Assembly (NCBI GenBank): GCA_004297545.1
Contig: SCTB01000177.1
Location: 1 to 57,642, forward strand
Length of the DNA stretch: 57,642 nucleotides
Origin: Alphaproteobacteria bacterium
GTDB taxonomy: Bacteria > Pseudomonadota > Alphaproteobacteria > Micavibrionales > UBA2020
Reading direction: 5' to 3'
The notes beneath the pieces are model-generated. The model was not told where the DNA came from. It did no database searches and saw only the letters and a program-made list of their open reading frames with translations. The position numbers were made by a program, and so were the translations under genes. Numbering within the stretch: the stretch's first letter is position 1; each line of letters begins with the position of its first letter. Shown here in pieces: positions 49,523 through 57,642 of this stretch.

Positions 49523-50242
49523 CTACTTTTTGCCGTGTTTGAGCGCGGCGCAGAGGATCTGCTGAAATGCCTGTCGCTGCGACGCATCCCAGCTGTCGTA
49601 TTCGGGACTGACGGCACGGCATATTTCCTCGATGGGAGCGCCATCACTCTGCATGCGTAAGCCCCTCTCGAGAGTTTGCTGGTCCATCTTGTGGACGGAA
49701 GGCGCCGCAAAATTTGTGACGATATTCACGTTCTTCATTAATCCTTGCGCGATATCACCCCATGCCTTCGCTGACCGGTCGTACCGGTCGAGTTTGTCGA
49801 TCGACAGAAAGGCCATGAGCGCCAGGATGAACAGGATACCGGCGACCAACAGGAGCATGTTTGCAGGAGTATGGGCCTGGTAGGCGAGGATGGCGCCGGT
49901 GAGCAGGACGGTGCCAATGAGCGCGGTCAGGATTTTGTATACTGTTTTAAGATAGCGGCGCAGGTCGAACGTCTCTTCGCCTTCACGCGGGGCGGCTGGC
50001 GCTGCCTCGTTCGCCGGGGTTTCGATGCCGGGCGGCCTGGACATTGTGCCGGCATCAACGGGCGCATCGCTCACATTCCACTTGACGTTGAAGCTGACGC
50101 CGCGGGTGGACAGTCTTTTTTTGAACAGGTAGAAAGCCGCTAAAAGCGGGATCAGGATTCCCAGGAATATCAGGATTGCCACCACGACGACTTGCGTCAG
50201 GTCTATACCCGCATCGCGCAGGATCTGGGTTGCATATGACAT
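49523..50242 (-). CDS. Three-TM protein with an acidic soluble linker
   Basis: This 239-residue membrane protein has TM1 at about 17-40 (VVVVAILIFLGILIPLLAAF), a Pro/Ala/Glu linker, TM2 at about 102-121 (YKILTALIGTVLLTGAILAY) and TM3 at about 127-146 (ANMLLLVAGILFILALMAFL), followed by a soluble C-terminal helical domain with EEICRAVSPEYDSWDASQRQAF. No family recognised. It converges on the second cold-shock gene, and the intergenic hairpin can serve both. Confidence 0.65.
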   Translation of the reverse strand: MSYATQILRDAGIDLTQVVVVAILIFLGILIPLLAAFYLFKKRLSTRGVSFNVKWNVSDAPVDAGTMSRPPGIETPANEAAPAAPREGEETFDLRRYLKTVYKILTALIGTVLLTGAILAYQAHTPANMLLLVAGILFILALMAFLSIDKLDRYDRSAKAWGDIAQGLMKNVNIVTNFAAPSVHKMDQQTLERGLRMQSDGAPIEEICRAVSPEYDSWDASQRQAFQQILCAALKHGKK

Positions 50243-50387
50243 TGGCGGATCCTCCGCGTTACATGACGAATAACATCATGATCAGGAAATCGTGGGTCTG
50301 ACCATGAGGAGAAACAGGTTGAGAGTATAAAGGAATATGGTGGCGGGCGCCAGCCCTGCGGGAAAAGCGCATGCCTTTCGCTTTCGC

Positions 50388-50762
50388 CTAGGCCTGCCAT
50401 ACCGCGTAGCGTTCTTCGCGCAGGCCGGCGGCAAGCTCGGCCTCCAGCTCGATGGCGGCCTGCCAGGGCATCGGGTTATAGACTTCGTAAAGGTCGGGAC
50501 GCAGGCGGATGCCGTATTTCTGCACGTATCTGTTCCCTTTATATCCGCGCTTGTGGTTGATGAAGCGCATTTCCGGCGACATGCCGGTAGAGCCGACGTA
50601 AAAGCAGGGCTTGGCCGGGTCGTGGTTGGGGTTGGCGGCGCGGAACCTGCGGTCCTTGAGCACTTTTTTGTCGAGCTCGATGACATAGACGCAGTGATGA
50701 TGCGTGTCTTTCGTTTTCTGCCTGTCGCGCTTGGCGGCGAAGAACTGGTCGGCGGTGATCAT
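50388..50762 (-). CDS. GIY-YIG-fold protein
   Basis: This 124-residue protein has the GIY-YIG order of elements: VYVI (25-28), FYVGSTG (54-60), Arg66 and His70 in MRFINHKRG, and a late Glu in ELEAELAAG, matching the family order Y-x-Y..YVG..R..H/E. Members are small endonucleases or their inactive relatives. The GIY-YIG strand is loose, so catalysis is uncertain. It is followed at 50759 by a coupled tiny membrane protein gene (stop/start overlap). Confidence 0.7.
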   Translation of the reverse strand: MITADQFFAAKRDRQKTKDTHHHCVYVIELDKKVLKDRRFRAANPNHDPAKPCFYVGSTGMSPEMRFINHKRGYKGNRYVQKYGIRLRPDLYEVYNPMPWQAAIELEAELAAGLREERYAVWQA

Positions 50763-50956
50763 GGCTTCTCCCCGGGCGGAGCGCCGCTTTTGCCTTTTTC
50801 GACGTCTTTTCCGGCGGATTTGACGACGACAGTGAAAACGATGGCCGCGACGATGAGGAAGGCGAAAAAGGCGGCGGTCGTCAGTGCAGCCGTCACTGCC
50901 GCCGCGTCATGCGGGTTTTGAACGGCGGCGGCGACTGTATTTTCCAGGCTTGTCAT
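50759..50956 (-). CDS. Small single-TM protein coupled to the GIY-YIG gene
   Basis: This 65-residue protein has one TM at about 27-46 (TAAFFAFLIVAAIVFTVVVK) and a basic/Gly end KDVEKGKSGAPPGEKP. The next gene (GIY-YIG) starts inside its stop codon (ATGA on the minus strand), so they are co-translated. It may anchor the nuclease-like partner at the membrane, an inference from position only. Confidence 0.6.
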   Translation of the reverse strand: MTSLENTVAAAVQNPHDAAAVTAALTTAAFFAFLIVAAIVFTVVVKSAGKDVEKGKSGAPPGEKP

Positions 50957-51030
50957 TGCGTCAGTCCTTCCCCTGCCGCGCCTTTCCAGTTTACCAGCGA
51001 CAGGTTAACAAAAACGAACCGCGATTATGT

Positions 51031-51756
51031 CTACATAATGGCCTGAAGCCTGCCGAGGCCTTCGCCGGGAAGCAGCTCGGAAGAGGAAGGAATGCCGGAG
51101 GTATCAATCCCGAACTTCTTGAGCTCGCGCCGCAGCTGTTCCGGCGCGTCGAACTGGATGGCCGCGATGCCGAAGCCCTTCGCGCCCGCCACGTTCTTCG
51201 CGCTGTCGTCGATGAACAGAAGTTCTTCCATTTTGAGGCCGAAGCGCGTTTCCGCGACATGGACAAGCAGGCCGAAGATTTCGCGGTCGGGTTTTACCAG
51301 GCGCTCGCGCGCGGACATCACGACATGGTCGAACCGGTCGACCTTTCCGCCATGCGCGGTGTTCACCTTCGGCCAGTTTTCTTCCGAGAAGTTTGTAAGC
51401 GCGATCGTCTTGTACTTTCCGCGCAGCCCGTCGCGCAGGGCGATGCTGTCGGCAATCAGCAGCGGATGGGATTCCTGCGGATACTTGCCGTAGGCCTCGA
51501 TAAGCTCGCGGTAGCGCGGGAATTCCTCGATCTGGTCGGCGTGTTCACGCTCGAAACGCTCCACCCACAAGGGATTTGCCTTCGCATAGGGCATGCCAAG
51601 ATCGCCCAGCAGGTTCCATTCCATCGAAAAACTGTGGCGCACCCACCAGTCGGATTTGGCGGGGTCGGAGATCAGCTGGTCGTAAAGATACGACGGATCC
51701 CAGGCGACCAGCACGTTGCCGACATCCCAGACGATGCCTTTGATTTCCGGGGGCAC
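51031..51756 (-). CDS. HAD-superfamily hydrolase
   Basis: This 241-residue HAD protein has motif I WDVGNVLV (Asp11; the second acid is Gly13, as in YihX-type phosphatases), motif II ALTNFSEENWP, motif III RLVKPDREIF and motif IV EELLFIDDSAKNV. It likely removes phosphate from a small sugar phosphate or nucleotide. Only 3 bases separate its start from the downstream end of the 51760 gene, so they belong to one transcript. Confidence 0.88.
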   Translation of the reverse strand: MPPEIKGIVWDVGNVLVAWDPSYLYDQLISDPAKSDWWVRHSFSMEWNLLGDLGMPYAKANPLWVERFEREHADQIEEFPRYRELIEAYGKYPQESHPLLIADSIALRDGLRGKYKTIALTNFSEENWPKVNTAHGGKVDRFDHVVMSARERLVKPDREIFGLLVHVAETRFGLKMEELLFIDDSAKNVAGAKGFGIAAIQFDAPEQLRRELKKFGIDTSGIPSSSELLPGEGLGRLQAIM

Positions 51757-51759
51757 GGT

Positions 51760-52122
51760 TTAGGGCTTCGGGTCGTGTTTGCCGCGCGGTTTCCAGCAGC
51801 CGCGGTCTTCGGGCGGGATATCGCTGAGCTGAACGGTTTTGCGCACGCCAGCGATGTCATCGGCGAAATGCGCCTGGATTTTGTCGGCCATCTCCTGCGT
51901 GCACTGGATCATCATCTGCGGGCTGGCTGTCGCGACCGTCTCATTCAGGATGTCGATGGCGGGAACGCAGCCGGTTTGCGCGGCAACCCAGTCGCCCAGG
52001 TCCCGCTTGAACTGGAAGGGGCGGACCTGTTCGTTGATGGGGTCCAGCTCTTTCTGGCTCAGGTTGATGATATAGCCGCTGATTTTCTTGTCGGCTGCGT
52101 CGTTGAATTCCTTCTTCGCCAT
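51760..52122 (-). CDS. Small unknown protein upstream of the HAD gene
   Basis: This 120-residue protein starts at ATG 52122. It begins AKKEFNDAADKKISGYIINL, then LSQKELDPINEQVRPFQFKR and ends RGCWKPRGKHDPKP. The longer frame upstream is unlikely. The protein is soluble with a likely mixed fold; no family is recognised. Its stop lies 3 bases before the HAD start, so the two form a transcription unit. Confidence 0.6.
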   Translation of the reverse strand: MAKKEFNDAADKKISGYIINLSQKELDPINEQVRPFQFKRDLGDWVAAQTGCVPAIDILNETVATASPQMMIQCTQEMADKIQAHFADDIAGVRKTVQLSDIPPEDRGCWKPRGKHDPKP

Positions 52123-52353
52123 CTTTGTCGCTCCAAAGTCAGGGGGCCGGATTGAATGAGATATGGCAACCAATAGACGGGGGAAGGGGCGCGGTCAAGC
52201 GGCAATTATGTGGCAGGTCGCAGCGACGGGGCTGGGCGGCAGGCAATTGAAATAACTGAATAAATTTAGGGGCTTGTCCTGCCGTTCATCCTTGATCAAT
52301 CGACGATGGGATATAATGGAAGAATAAGAAAAAAAGATCACAGGAGCACAGTC

Positions 52354-52869
52354 ATGAAAACCGGTCTTATGCTGGCAGCCGCCAGCCTGCTTTCCATTAT
52401 TTCCGTTTCCGCCTTTGCCGGCTCACAGGACGACCGCGAAGGCGCGTTGTTTTTGAATTTATCGCCCGCCGCCCAACAGTTCTTTCAACGCTCGGTGGAG
52501 ATCCGCGCGGGTTATGCCGAGGGCGATGCCTACAAGCATTTCCTGCGCGACAGGGACGGCGATGGCAAGATCGATGTCATGGACAAGGACGGCTACCTGC
52601 GCCTGCGCACCGGCGACAACGGCTATGCCACCAACCCCGCGTTCTACGGCCGCACAGCGTCGTCCTCGCCGGAGATATTTTACCGCTACGTCAGGGACTG
52701 CGAGACACGGCAGACCATCGAGCGCCAGGCAATCGAAACCAACGGCGAATACAAAAATTTCGTCGGCGGCGACCGCTATCAGCAGCAATGCGTCCTCGAC
52801 GGCACGGCGGACGAATATTACGTCGAAAGCCGGCAGAAACTGGAAGAGGGCGAGGGCGGTAAGGACTGA
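52354..52869 (+). CDS. Exported protein with an EF-hand-like calcium loop
   Basis: ATG 52354 has AGGAG seven bases upstream. A signal peptide (MKTGLMLAAASLLSIISVSA, cleavage near AFAG) precedes a soluble part with RDRDGDGKIDVMDKDG near residue 65, the D-x-D-x-D-G loop of a dockerin/EF-hand-type calcium site. A Cys pair follows (CETRQ, QQCVLDG). No enzyme motif. A periplasmic calcium-binding or structural role is plausible. A single dRS3-like palindrome follows and may end the transcript. Confidence 0.72.
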   Translation: MKTGLMLAAASLLSIISVSAFAGSQDDREGALFLNLSPAAQQFFQRSVEIRAGYAEGDAYKHFLRDRDGDGKIDVMDKDGYLRLRTGDNGYATNPAFYGRTASSSPEIFYRYVRDCETRQTIERQAIETNGEYKNFVGGDRYQQQCVLDGTADEYYVESRQKLEEGEGGKD

Positions 52870-52879
52870 AAAAACAAGT

Positions 52880-52907
52880 CGTCATCCCCGCCTGCGCGGG
52901 GATGACG
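52880..52907. repeat. Single dRS3-like palindromic unit
   Basis: CGTCATCCCCGCCTGCGCGG + GGATGACG, a 28-base solo arm without a partner. Confidence 0.85.
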
Positions 52908-52926
52908 AAATTATAAATGATAATAT

Positions 52927-53451
52927 TTACGGAGACTTCTTTGCTATTTTCGTTAATTGGTCGACTTTATTCAGTTGGTCGCCCCACCAATTTATTGCAT
53001 GCATCAAGACGTCGCGTGCATCGTCTCCTTCCCATGTCCCATCTAACATCGGTCGGTAAATATTTTCATCGAGTCCGCATACAGTCGCTTCTTGTACTGG
53101 TTCACCGCCGCTCACCGGAACTAGGGTGGTAGTAAACAGCACTTTCACTGACTCAAACGGATGGACGTTACTTCGGTATTCCTTTAGTAGGTTATTGCGC
53201 TCCTGATCGATAAAGTCTCGAAAAATTAAGTGCTCAGGAGCATCGCTATTCCACTCTTTAAAAAGAGTCTTAGAAATTTCCTTTATGTCCTTATCAGAGC
53301 CGTCAACTTTATCGAGCACATGTCCTACTGCCCGGATCAAGGCAACTGCGGCGGCCCAAACGATTCTCCATTTTTGGAGATCGGTTTCATCCTCCAGCAT
53401 TTGCAGGGCAAGTCTGCAGTCGTTTAAAACTTCGCGCGCATTGTGGGTCAT
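52927..53451 (-). CDS. Unknown AT-rich protein with ERNN-x-LKEY motif
   Basis: This 174-residue protein opens NAREVLNDCRLALQMLEDET with QKWRIVWAAAVALIRAVGHV, then FRDFIDQERNNLLKEYRSNVHPF. I recall the F-I-x-x-ERN-x-LKEY sequence from a conserved bacterial protein family of unknown role, often next to mobile or defence genes. Downstream segments are Gly/Trp-rich. The gene is AT-rich and follows the 53461 gene by nine bases on the minus strand. No ribosome-binding site is clear before ATG 53451. Confidence 0.6.
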   Translation of the reverse strand: MTHNAREVLNDCRLALQMLEDETDLQKWRIVWAAAVALIRAVGHVLDKVDGSDKDIKEISKTLFKEWNSDAPEHLIFRDFIDQERNNLLKEYRSNVHPFESVKVLFTTTLVPVSGGEPVQEATVCGLDENIYRPMLDGTWEGDDARDVLMHAINWWGDQLNKVDQLTKIAKKSP

Positions 53452-53460
53452 GGATTTAAA

Positions 53461-53973
53461 TCAATGTTTGATAACGTATTCATCGAGTGCCGCAAATTCA
53501 GCTATTTGCTTAGCTTTCATCTTGAAAGTTTCGGTTGAAAGGCCGTACTGGGCCCACAGTTGATCTATACGAGCTACAACAATTTCATCTGCTTGTTTTA
53601 TTGTGCTGCGAAGAGCGTCAAGTTTCATTACGATCTGGTTGGTACCTTCAGGCATAAGGAAAAGTTTAATATTCTCGTCCCAAAACCCATGCATAATATG
53701 ATTACGGGCTTCTATAGCGGGTATCACAATTTTTCTTTCATCTGCGCTAAAATGTTTGACTGCTTCCGTTTCGTAGAACAGAACCCCCAAAACTTTGCGG
53801 TGTGTCTCCTTTTCAATTTCTAAAATGGCGTTTGGAGTGACGGGTTGTTTATCTTTTTGAGAGCGCAGTACGACAAGAAGAGTGCGAATTGTAGATTCAA
53901 AATTCTGTGCGACATAGCACGTCTTCCCATAAGAAAGCATTATCAAATCCATGCTGTTGTTTAATTGTGTCAT
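53461..53973 (-). CDS. Unknown protein with a HEPN-like R-x4-H motif
   Basis: ATG 53973 has GGAG nine bases upstream. The 170-residue all-helical protein carries IEARNHIMHGFW at 88-99, which places Arg90 and His95 as R-x4-H, the core of HEPN-type RNases (R-x4-6-H). The surrounding helices (ENFESTIRTLLVVL, DEIVVARIDQLWAQYG) fit a HEPN bundle. It leads a two-gene AT-rich operon with the ERNN-x-LKEY protein. A toxin or defence role is inference; a ligand-binding HEPN relative is the alternative. Confidence 0.58.
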   Translation of the reverse strand: MTQLNNSMDLIMLSYGKTCYVAQNFESTIRTLLVVLRSQKDKQPVTPNAILEIEKETHRKVLGVLFYETEAVKHFSADERKIVIPAIEARNHIMHGFWDENIKLFLMPEGTNQIVMKLDALRSTIKQADEIVVARIDQLWAQYGLSTETFKMKAKQIAEFAALDEYVIKH

Positions 53974-54156
53974 GACGTATCGCTCCTTCGATTAGCTTTC
54001 GCTATCGGCAATAATTCAAAGACTACCAACTCTGTCCAATTTATGCAAATACCTCCACCCATTTGCCCCCGTCAAAACACCCATATATACTAACCCCGCC
54101 TTTCAACCGCATATTATCCGCGCCGCCAAACCCGTGGCGCACAAGGGGATTATTCG

Positions 54157-55617
54157 ATGGCCGCACCGAAAGTAAAGTCACTCACCCAGTTTCCCGACGA
54201 TGCGCGTTCTTCCGCGTCGTTCATGCAGCGGGAGGTGATGGATGTCGATACGCTCTTCGGCCGCCGCACGCTGCCCGAGATCAAAAAAGGCCTGCGCAAC
54301 GCGGGTGTCGAGTATGTGAAGGTCGGGTTTTTCGATGTCGACGGCATCATGCGCGGCAAATACCTCAAGATCGACAAATTCCTCTCCGCGCTCGATAACG
54401 GCTTCGGCTTCTGCGACGTGGTGGTGGGCTGGGATTCAGACGACAAGCTGTACGACAGCGCGAAATTCACCGGCTGGCACACGGCCTATCCCGATGCGAT
54501 GTGCCGCATCATCCCCGAAAGCGTGCGCGCGCTGCCCTTCGAAAACAACGTGCCGCTGTTCATCGCCGAGTTGGCGGAGAAGGGCGAAACCATCTGTCCG
54601 CGTGGTACCCTGAAACGCGTGCTGAAACGCGCGGCGGATATGGGCTACGGCGTCAATGGCGCGGTCGAATTCGAATTCTTCATGTTCGACGAAACGCCCG
54701 AAAGCGTGCGTGAGAAGAACTACCAGAACCTCAAGCCCATCACACCCGGCAATTTCGGCTATTCGGTGCTGCGCTCTTCCGTGCATTCCGAGTTCTATCA
54801 CGACCTCCTGAACATGTGCCGCGACATGCGCATCCCCATCGAGGGGCTGCACACCGAAACCGGCCCCGGCGTGCTCGAAGCCGCCATCATGTACGACGAG
54901 GCGCTGGAATCCGCCGACCGCGCGGCCCTGTTCAAGACGTTTACAAAGGTCCTGGCCGAGCGCCGCGGCTGGATGGCCGCCTTCATGGCGAAATGGAACA
55001 ACAAGGTGCCGGGCCAGTCCGGGCATATCCACCTGTCGCTCAAAGACAAGCGGTCGGGCAAATCGGTGTTCCATGACCCGAAGAAGCCGTACAAAATGTC
55101 AGACACCATGCGCTGGTTTTTGGGCGGGCAGCAGGCGCTGATGCCGGAATTCCTGTCGATGATCGCCTGCACGGTGAACAGCTATAGCCGTCTTGTCCCC
55201 GGTTTCTGGGCGCCGACCAACGCGACCTGGGGCGTCGAAAACCGCACCACGGCGCTGCGCGTCATTCCGGGTTCCGACAAGGCGCAACGCATCGAGTACC
55301 GCATCGCGGCGGCCGACATCAACCCCTATATCGCGCTCTCGGCTGCCATCGGCTCCGGCCTGTGGGGCATCGAGCATAAAATCGAGCCCTCCAAGATTGT
55401 CGAGGGCAACGCCTATACGCAGGAATTCCCCGAGAAGATGCAGCTGCCCCAGACGCTGTTCGAGGCGGCCGGGCGCCTGCGCAAGTCGAAAGCGGCGAAT
55501 GACCTTTTCGGCGCCGATTTCGTCGAGCACTACGCGCAGTCGCGCGAATGGGAAGAGCGCGAATTCCGGAAGTATATTACGGACTGGGAATTGCAGAGGT
55601 ATTTCGAAATTATCTAA
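54157..55617 (+). CDS. Glutamine-synthetase-family enzyme
   Basis: This 486-residue protein is a type I GS relative: FFDVDGIMRGKYL in the beta-grasp domain, EFEFFMFDETP and HTETGPGVLEAAIMY (metal Glu), GQSGHIHLSL (substrate His) and NSYSRLVPGFWAPTNATWGV with Arg in ENRTTALRVIP. The downstream genes (aldehyde dehydrogenase, aminotransferase) suggest gamma-glutamylation of an amine such as putrescine rather than central glutamine synthesis, but this is inferred. No regulatory adenylylation site was checked. A palindrome lies between it and the dehydrogenase. Confidence 0.85.
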   Translation: MAAPKVKSLTQFPDDARSSASFMQREVMDVDTLFGRRTLPEIKKGLRNAGVEYVKVGFFDVDGIMRGKYLKIDKFLSALDNGFGFCDVVVGWDSDDKLYDSAKFTGWHTAYPDAMCRIIPESVRALPFENNVPLFIAELAEKGETICPRGTLKRVLKRAADMGYGVNGAVEFEFFMFDETPESVREKNYQNLKPITPGNFGYSVLRSSVHSEFYHDLLNMCRDMRIPIEGLHTETGPGVLEAAIMYDEALESADRAALFKTFTKVLAERRGWMAAFMAKWNNKVPGQSGHIHLSLKDKRSGKSVFHDPKKPYKMSDTMRWFLGGQQALMPEFLSMIACTVNSYSRLVPGFWAPTNATWGVENRTTALRVIPGSDKAQRIEYRIAAADINPYIALSAAIGSGLWGIEHKIEPSKIVEGNAYTQEFPEKMQLPQTLFEAAGRLRKSKAANDLFGADFVEHYAQSREWEEREFRKYITDWELQRYFEII

Positions 55618-55659
55618 AGACGGCGAGCGCAGCTCGCTTATCTGACTAAGGCGATTTTT

Positions 55660-55718
55660 ACGCGGAGACCCGGAGACCCGGAGTTTTCCGAGCGCTCCGG
55701 GTCTCCGGGTCTCCGCGT
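55660..55718. repeat. Palindrome with 24-base arms between two operon genes
   Basis: ACGCGGAGACCCGGAGACCC... and its exact inverse with an 11-base loop. The arms hold a tandem GGAGACCC. It sits in the 154-base gap before the aldehyde dehydrogenase gene and could fold in the transcript. Confidence 0.8.
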
Positions 55719-55771
55719 TTCAATTCTTCTGGCGGACGGGCGTCCGCCGGTAACAGTAAGGGAGAAACCAA

Positions 55772-57193
55772 ATGGGCCAACCGATGAAAAAAGACCAAGG
55801 CAAGATGCTGCAGACCATTTCCCCCGTCGACGGGCATGTCTATGTCGAGCGCCCGTTGCAGGTTCTCGCGGATATTGACGTGGCGCTGACCAGGGCGAAA
55901 AAGGCACAGAAAACCTGGCGCAAGACGCCGCTGGCCGACCGCCAGAAATACATGCTGAAATTCCTCGATTACATGCTGGCGCATGCCAAGGAGATCGGCG
56001 AGGAGCTGACCTGGCAGATGGGCCGCCCCGTGTCGCAGACGCCGGGAGAAATCCTGCGCGGCTTTCAGGAGCGCGTGAAATACATCGTCAACCTCGCCCC
56101 CAAGGCGCTGGCCGATATCATCCCCGACGACAAGCAGGAAGGCTTCAAGCGCTTTATCCGCCGCGAGCCGCTGGGCGTCGTGGCCGTCATCGCGCCGTGG
56201 AATTACCCGTATCTCACCTCCGTCAACGCCATCGTCCCGGCGCTGCTGGCTGGCAATACCGTGGTGCTGAAGCATTCGCACCAGACGCCGCTGGTGGCGG
56301 ACCGCTACGCGGCGGCTTTCAAGGCCGCGGGCCTGCCGGAGGGCGTGTTCCAGCACCTCGACCTCTCGCATGAAGATGCCGAAAAGCTGATGGCCGACCC
56401 GCGCGTCGACTACGTGAACTTCACAGGCTCGGTCAAGGGCGGACATGCCGTGCAGAAAGCGATTTCGGGCAAGTTCATCGTGGCCGGCCTCGAACTCGGC
56501 GGCAAGGACCCCGCCTATGTGCGCGAAGACGCCGACCTGACAAATGCCATCGAAAACCTCGTCGACGGCGCGTTCTTCAACTCGGGCCAGTGCTGCTGCG
56601 GCATCGAGCGTATTTATGTGCACGAAAAAATCTATCAGAAATTCGTGGACGGTTTCGTGGACCTGACGCTGAAATACAAGCTCGGCAACCCGATGGACCC
56701 GAATACGAACATCGGCCCCATGGTGCGCACCGCCGCCGCCGATTTCGTGCGCGGCCAGATCGATGAAGCCGTCAAGAAAGGCGCGAAAGCCCTGATTGAC
56801 GAGAAGAAGTTCCCGGCCAGCAAGAAGGGCACGCCCTATCTCGCCCCGCAGGTGCTGGTCGACGTCGACCATTCCATGAGCGTGATGATGGAAGAATCCT
56901 TCGGCCCCGTCGTCGGCATCATGAAAGTGAAGTCCGACGAAGAGGCGCTGAAACTGATGAACGACAGCCCCTATGGCCTGACCGCCTCCATCTGGACGAA
57001 GGACGCTGCCGCCGCCGAGAAAATCGGCGAAGACATCGAAACCGGCACCGTCTTCCTGAACCGCTGCGACTACGTCGACCCGGGGCTGCCCTGGACCGGC
57101 GTGAAAGACACCGGCCGCGGCGCTTCCATGTCCGTGGTCGGCTTCGAGCACCTGACAAGGCCGAAGAGCTTTCATTTGAAGACGAAAGGTTGA
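55772..57193 (+). CDS. NAD(P)-dependent aldehyde dehydrogenase
   Basis: This 473-residue ALDH has the cofactor region APWNYPYLTSVNAIVPALLAGN, catalytic Glu241 in LELGGKDPAYV and catalytic Cys275 (second of three) in FFNSGQCCCGIERIYV. The proton-relay and hydrophobic anchor segment MEESFGPVVGI follows. It oxidises an aldehyde, plausibly an amino-aldehyde made in the same operon from a gamma-glutamyl amine. GGGAG lies upstream of ATG 55772. Confidence 0.92.
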   Translation: MGQPMKKDQGKMLQTISPVDGHVYVERPLQVLADIDVALTRAKKAQKTWRKTPLADRQKYMLKFLDYMLAHAKEIGEELTWQMGRPVSQTPGEILRGFQERVKYIVNLAPKALADIIPDDKQEGFKRFIRREPLGVVAVIAPWNYPYLTSVNAIVPALLAGNTVVLKHSHQTPLVADRYAAAFKAAGLPEGVFQHLDLSHEDAEKLMADPRVDYVNFTGSVKGGHAVQKAISGKFIVAGLELGGKDPAYVREDADLTNAIENLVDGAFFNSGQCCCGIERIYVHEKIYQKFVDGFVDLTLKYKLGNPMDPNTNIGPMVRTAAADFVRGQIDEAVKKGAKALIDEKKFPASKKGTPYLAPQVLVDVDHSMSVMMEESFGPVVGIMKVKSDEEALKLMNDSPYGLTASIWTKDAAAAEKIGEDIETGTVFLNRCDYVDPGLPWTGVKDTGRGASMSVVGFEHLTRPKSFHLKTKG

Positions 57194-57194
57194 T

Positions 57195-57642
57195 ATGACC
57201 GGACCTCAACTCGCAGAAAAAGTCACCGCCCGCAGCAAGATATCGAAAAAAGCCGCGCGCTTTTCTGAATCAGTCATCCGCGAGATGTCGCGGCTCGCGG
57301 CGCAGCACAAGGCGATCAACCTTGCGCAGGGCTTCCCTGATTTCGCGGCGCCGCAGGAGCTGAAAGACGCGGCGTCAAAGGCGATCCAGGGTGATGTCAA
57401 CCAGTACGCCATCACCTGGGGCGACAAGGCCTTCCGCGACGCGCTGGCGGAGAAGACGAAAAAGACGCTGGGCCTGACCATCGACCCGGAAACGCAAATC
57501 ACCGTCACCTGCGGCGCGACCGAGGCGATGGTGGCGGCGATGCTGGCGACCGTCGACCCCGGCGATGAAGTCATCGTGTTCGAGCCCTATTACGAGAACT
57601 ACGGGCCGGATGCCATTCTGGCTGGCGCGGTGCCAAAATATG
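57195..57642 (+). CDS. Pyridoxal-phosphate aminotransferase class I/II, cut by the window end
   Basis: ATG 57195, one base after the dehydrogenase stop, opens a frame that runs off the window (149 codons seen). The visible N-terminal part reads FSESVIREMSRLAAQHKAIN, then LAQGFPDF (class I/II substrate loop), NQYAITWGDKAFRDALAEKT and CGATEAMVAAMLATVDPGDE (first PLP-contacting strand). This pattern fits a kynurenine/methionine-type aminotransferase. It is translationally close to the dehydrogenase. The active-site lysine lies outside the window. Confidence 0.88.
   Translation, partial: MTGPQLAEKVTARSKISKKAARFSESVIREMSRLAAQHKAINLAQGFPDFAAPQELKDAASKAIQGDVNQYAITWGDKAFRDALAEKTKKTLGLTIDPETQITVTCGATEAMVAAMLATVDPGDEVIVFEPYYENYGPDAILAGAVPKY

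Overview
The window looks like chromosomal DNA of a GC-rich alphaproteobacterium. The gene content supports this: TldD, a PleD-like diguanylate cyclase, an acyl-CoA and leucine degradation set, paired CspA proteins and MarR/ABC efflux. It is rich in unclassified small proteins and in dRS3-like palindromic repeats. A Micavibrio- or Rhodospirillales-like lineage is my impression only. I saw no rRNA, tRNA, CRISPR array, transposase or prophage. No stretch over about 300 bases lacks a gene, a repeat or a recognisable leader.

Layout. 0-5 kb: a cut methyltransferase, then secreted proteins including three tandem TPR paralogs with divergent C-terminal halves. 5-16 kb: Nudix hydrolase, a Cys-bearing LRR-like protein, diguanylate cyclase, a GT4 glycosyltransferase with a membrane partner, a yeast-type cytosine deaminase, a paralogous gene pair, an ankyrin protein and a pilin-like protein. 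16.9-24.7 kb: TldD, a membrane-anchored HDAC11-like deacylase, a paralogous pair followed by an ankyrin gene, TerD and membrane proteins. 24.8-27.6 kb and 40.4-44.1 kb: two operons that share out leucine/isovalerate catabolism (mccB and methylglutaconyl-CoA hydratase; mccA, a methyltransferase and HMG-CoA lyase). 27.7-40 kb: three paralogous HExGH metallopeptidase-like genes (one has lost its motif), a Sel1 gene flanked by direct repeats, a MazG-like enzyme, a His-rich EamA transporter, an ankyrin pair, a Cys-rich secreted protein and a MarR/ABC locus. 44.2-45.5 kb: five tandem, translationally coupled, related small helical proteins, then a PPK2 with an enlarged lid. 46.7-52.9 kb: small membrane or secreted proteins, a DOPA-dioxygenase-like protein, two cold-shock genes with duplicated leaders, GIY-YIG and HAD proteins. 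52.9-54 kb: an AT-rich two-gene unit with a HEPN-like motif. 54.1-57.6 kb: a glutamine-synthetase-like, aldehyde dehydrogenase and aminotransferase operon cut by the window end.

Three cross-cutting patterns stand out. (1) Eleven otherwise different cytosolic proteins end in a short basic beta-strand-like tail of the form hydrophobic-K-hydrophobic-K/P. (2) Expansion by local duplication is very frequent. (3) More than a dozen dRS3-like paired palindromes fill the intergenic spaces and in places supply stop codons or lie where ribosome-binding sites are expected. Functions below come from motifs read by eye; no database search was run.
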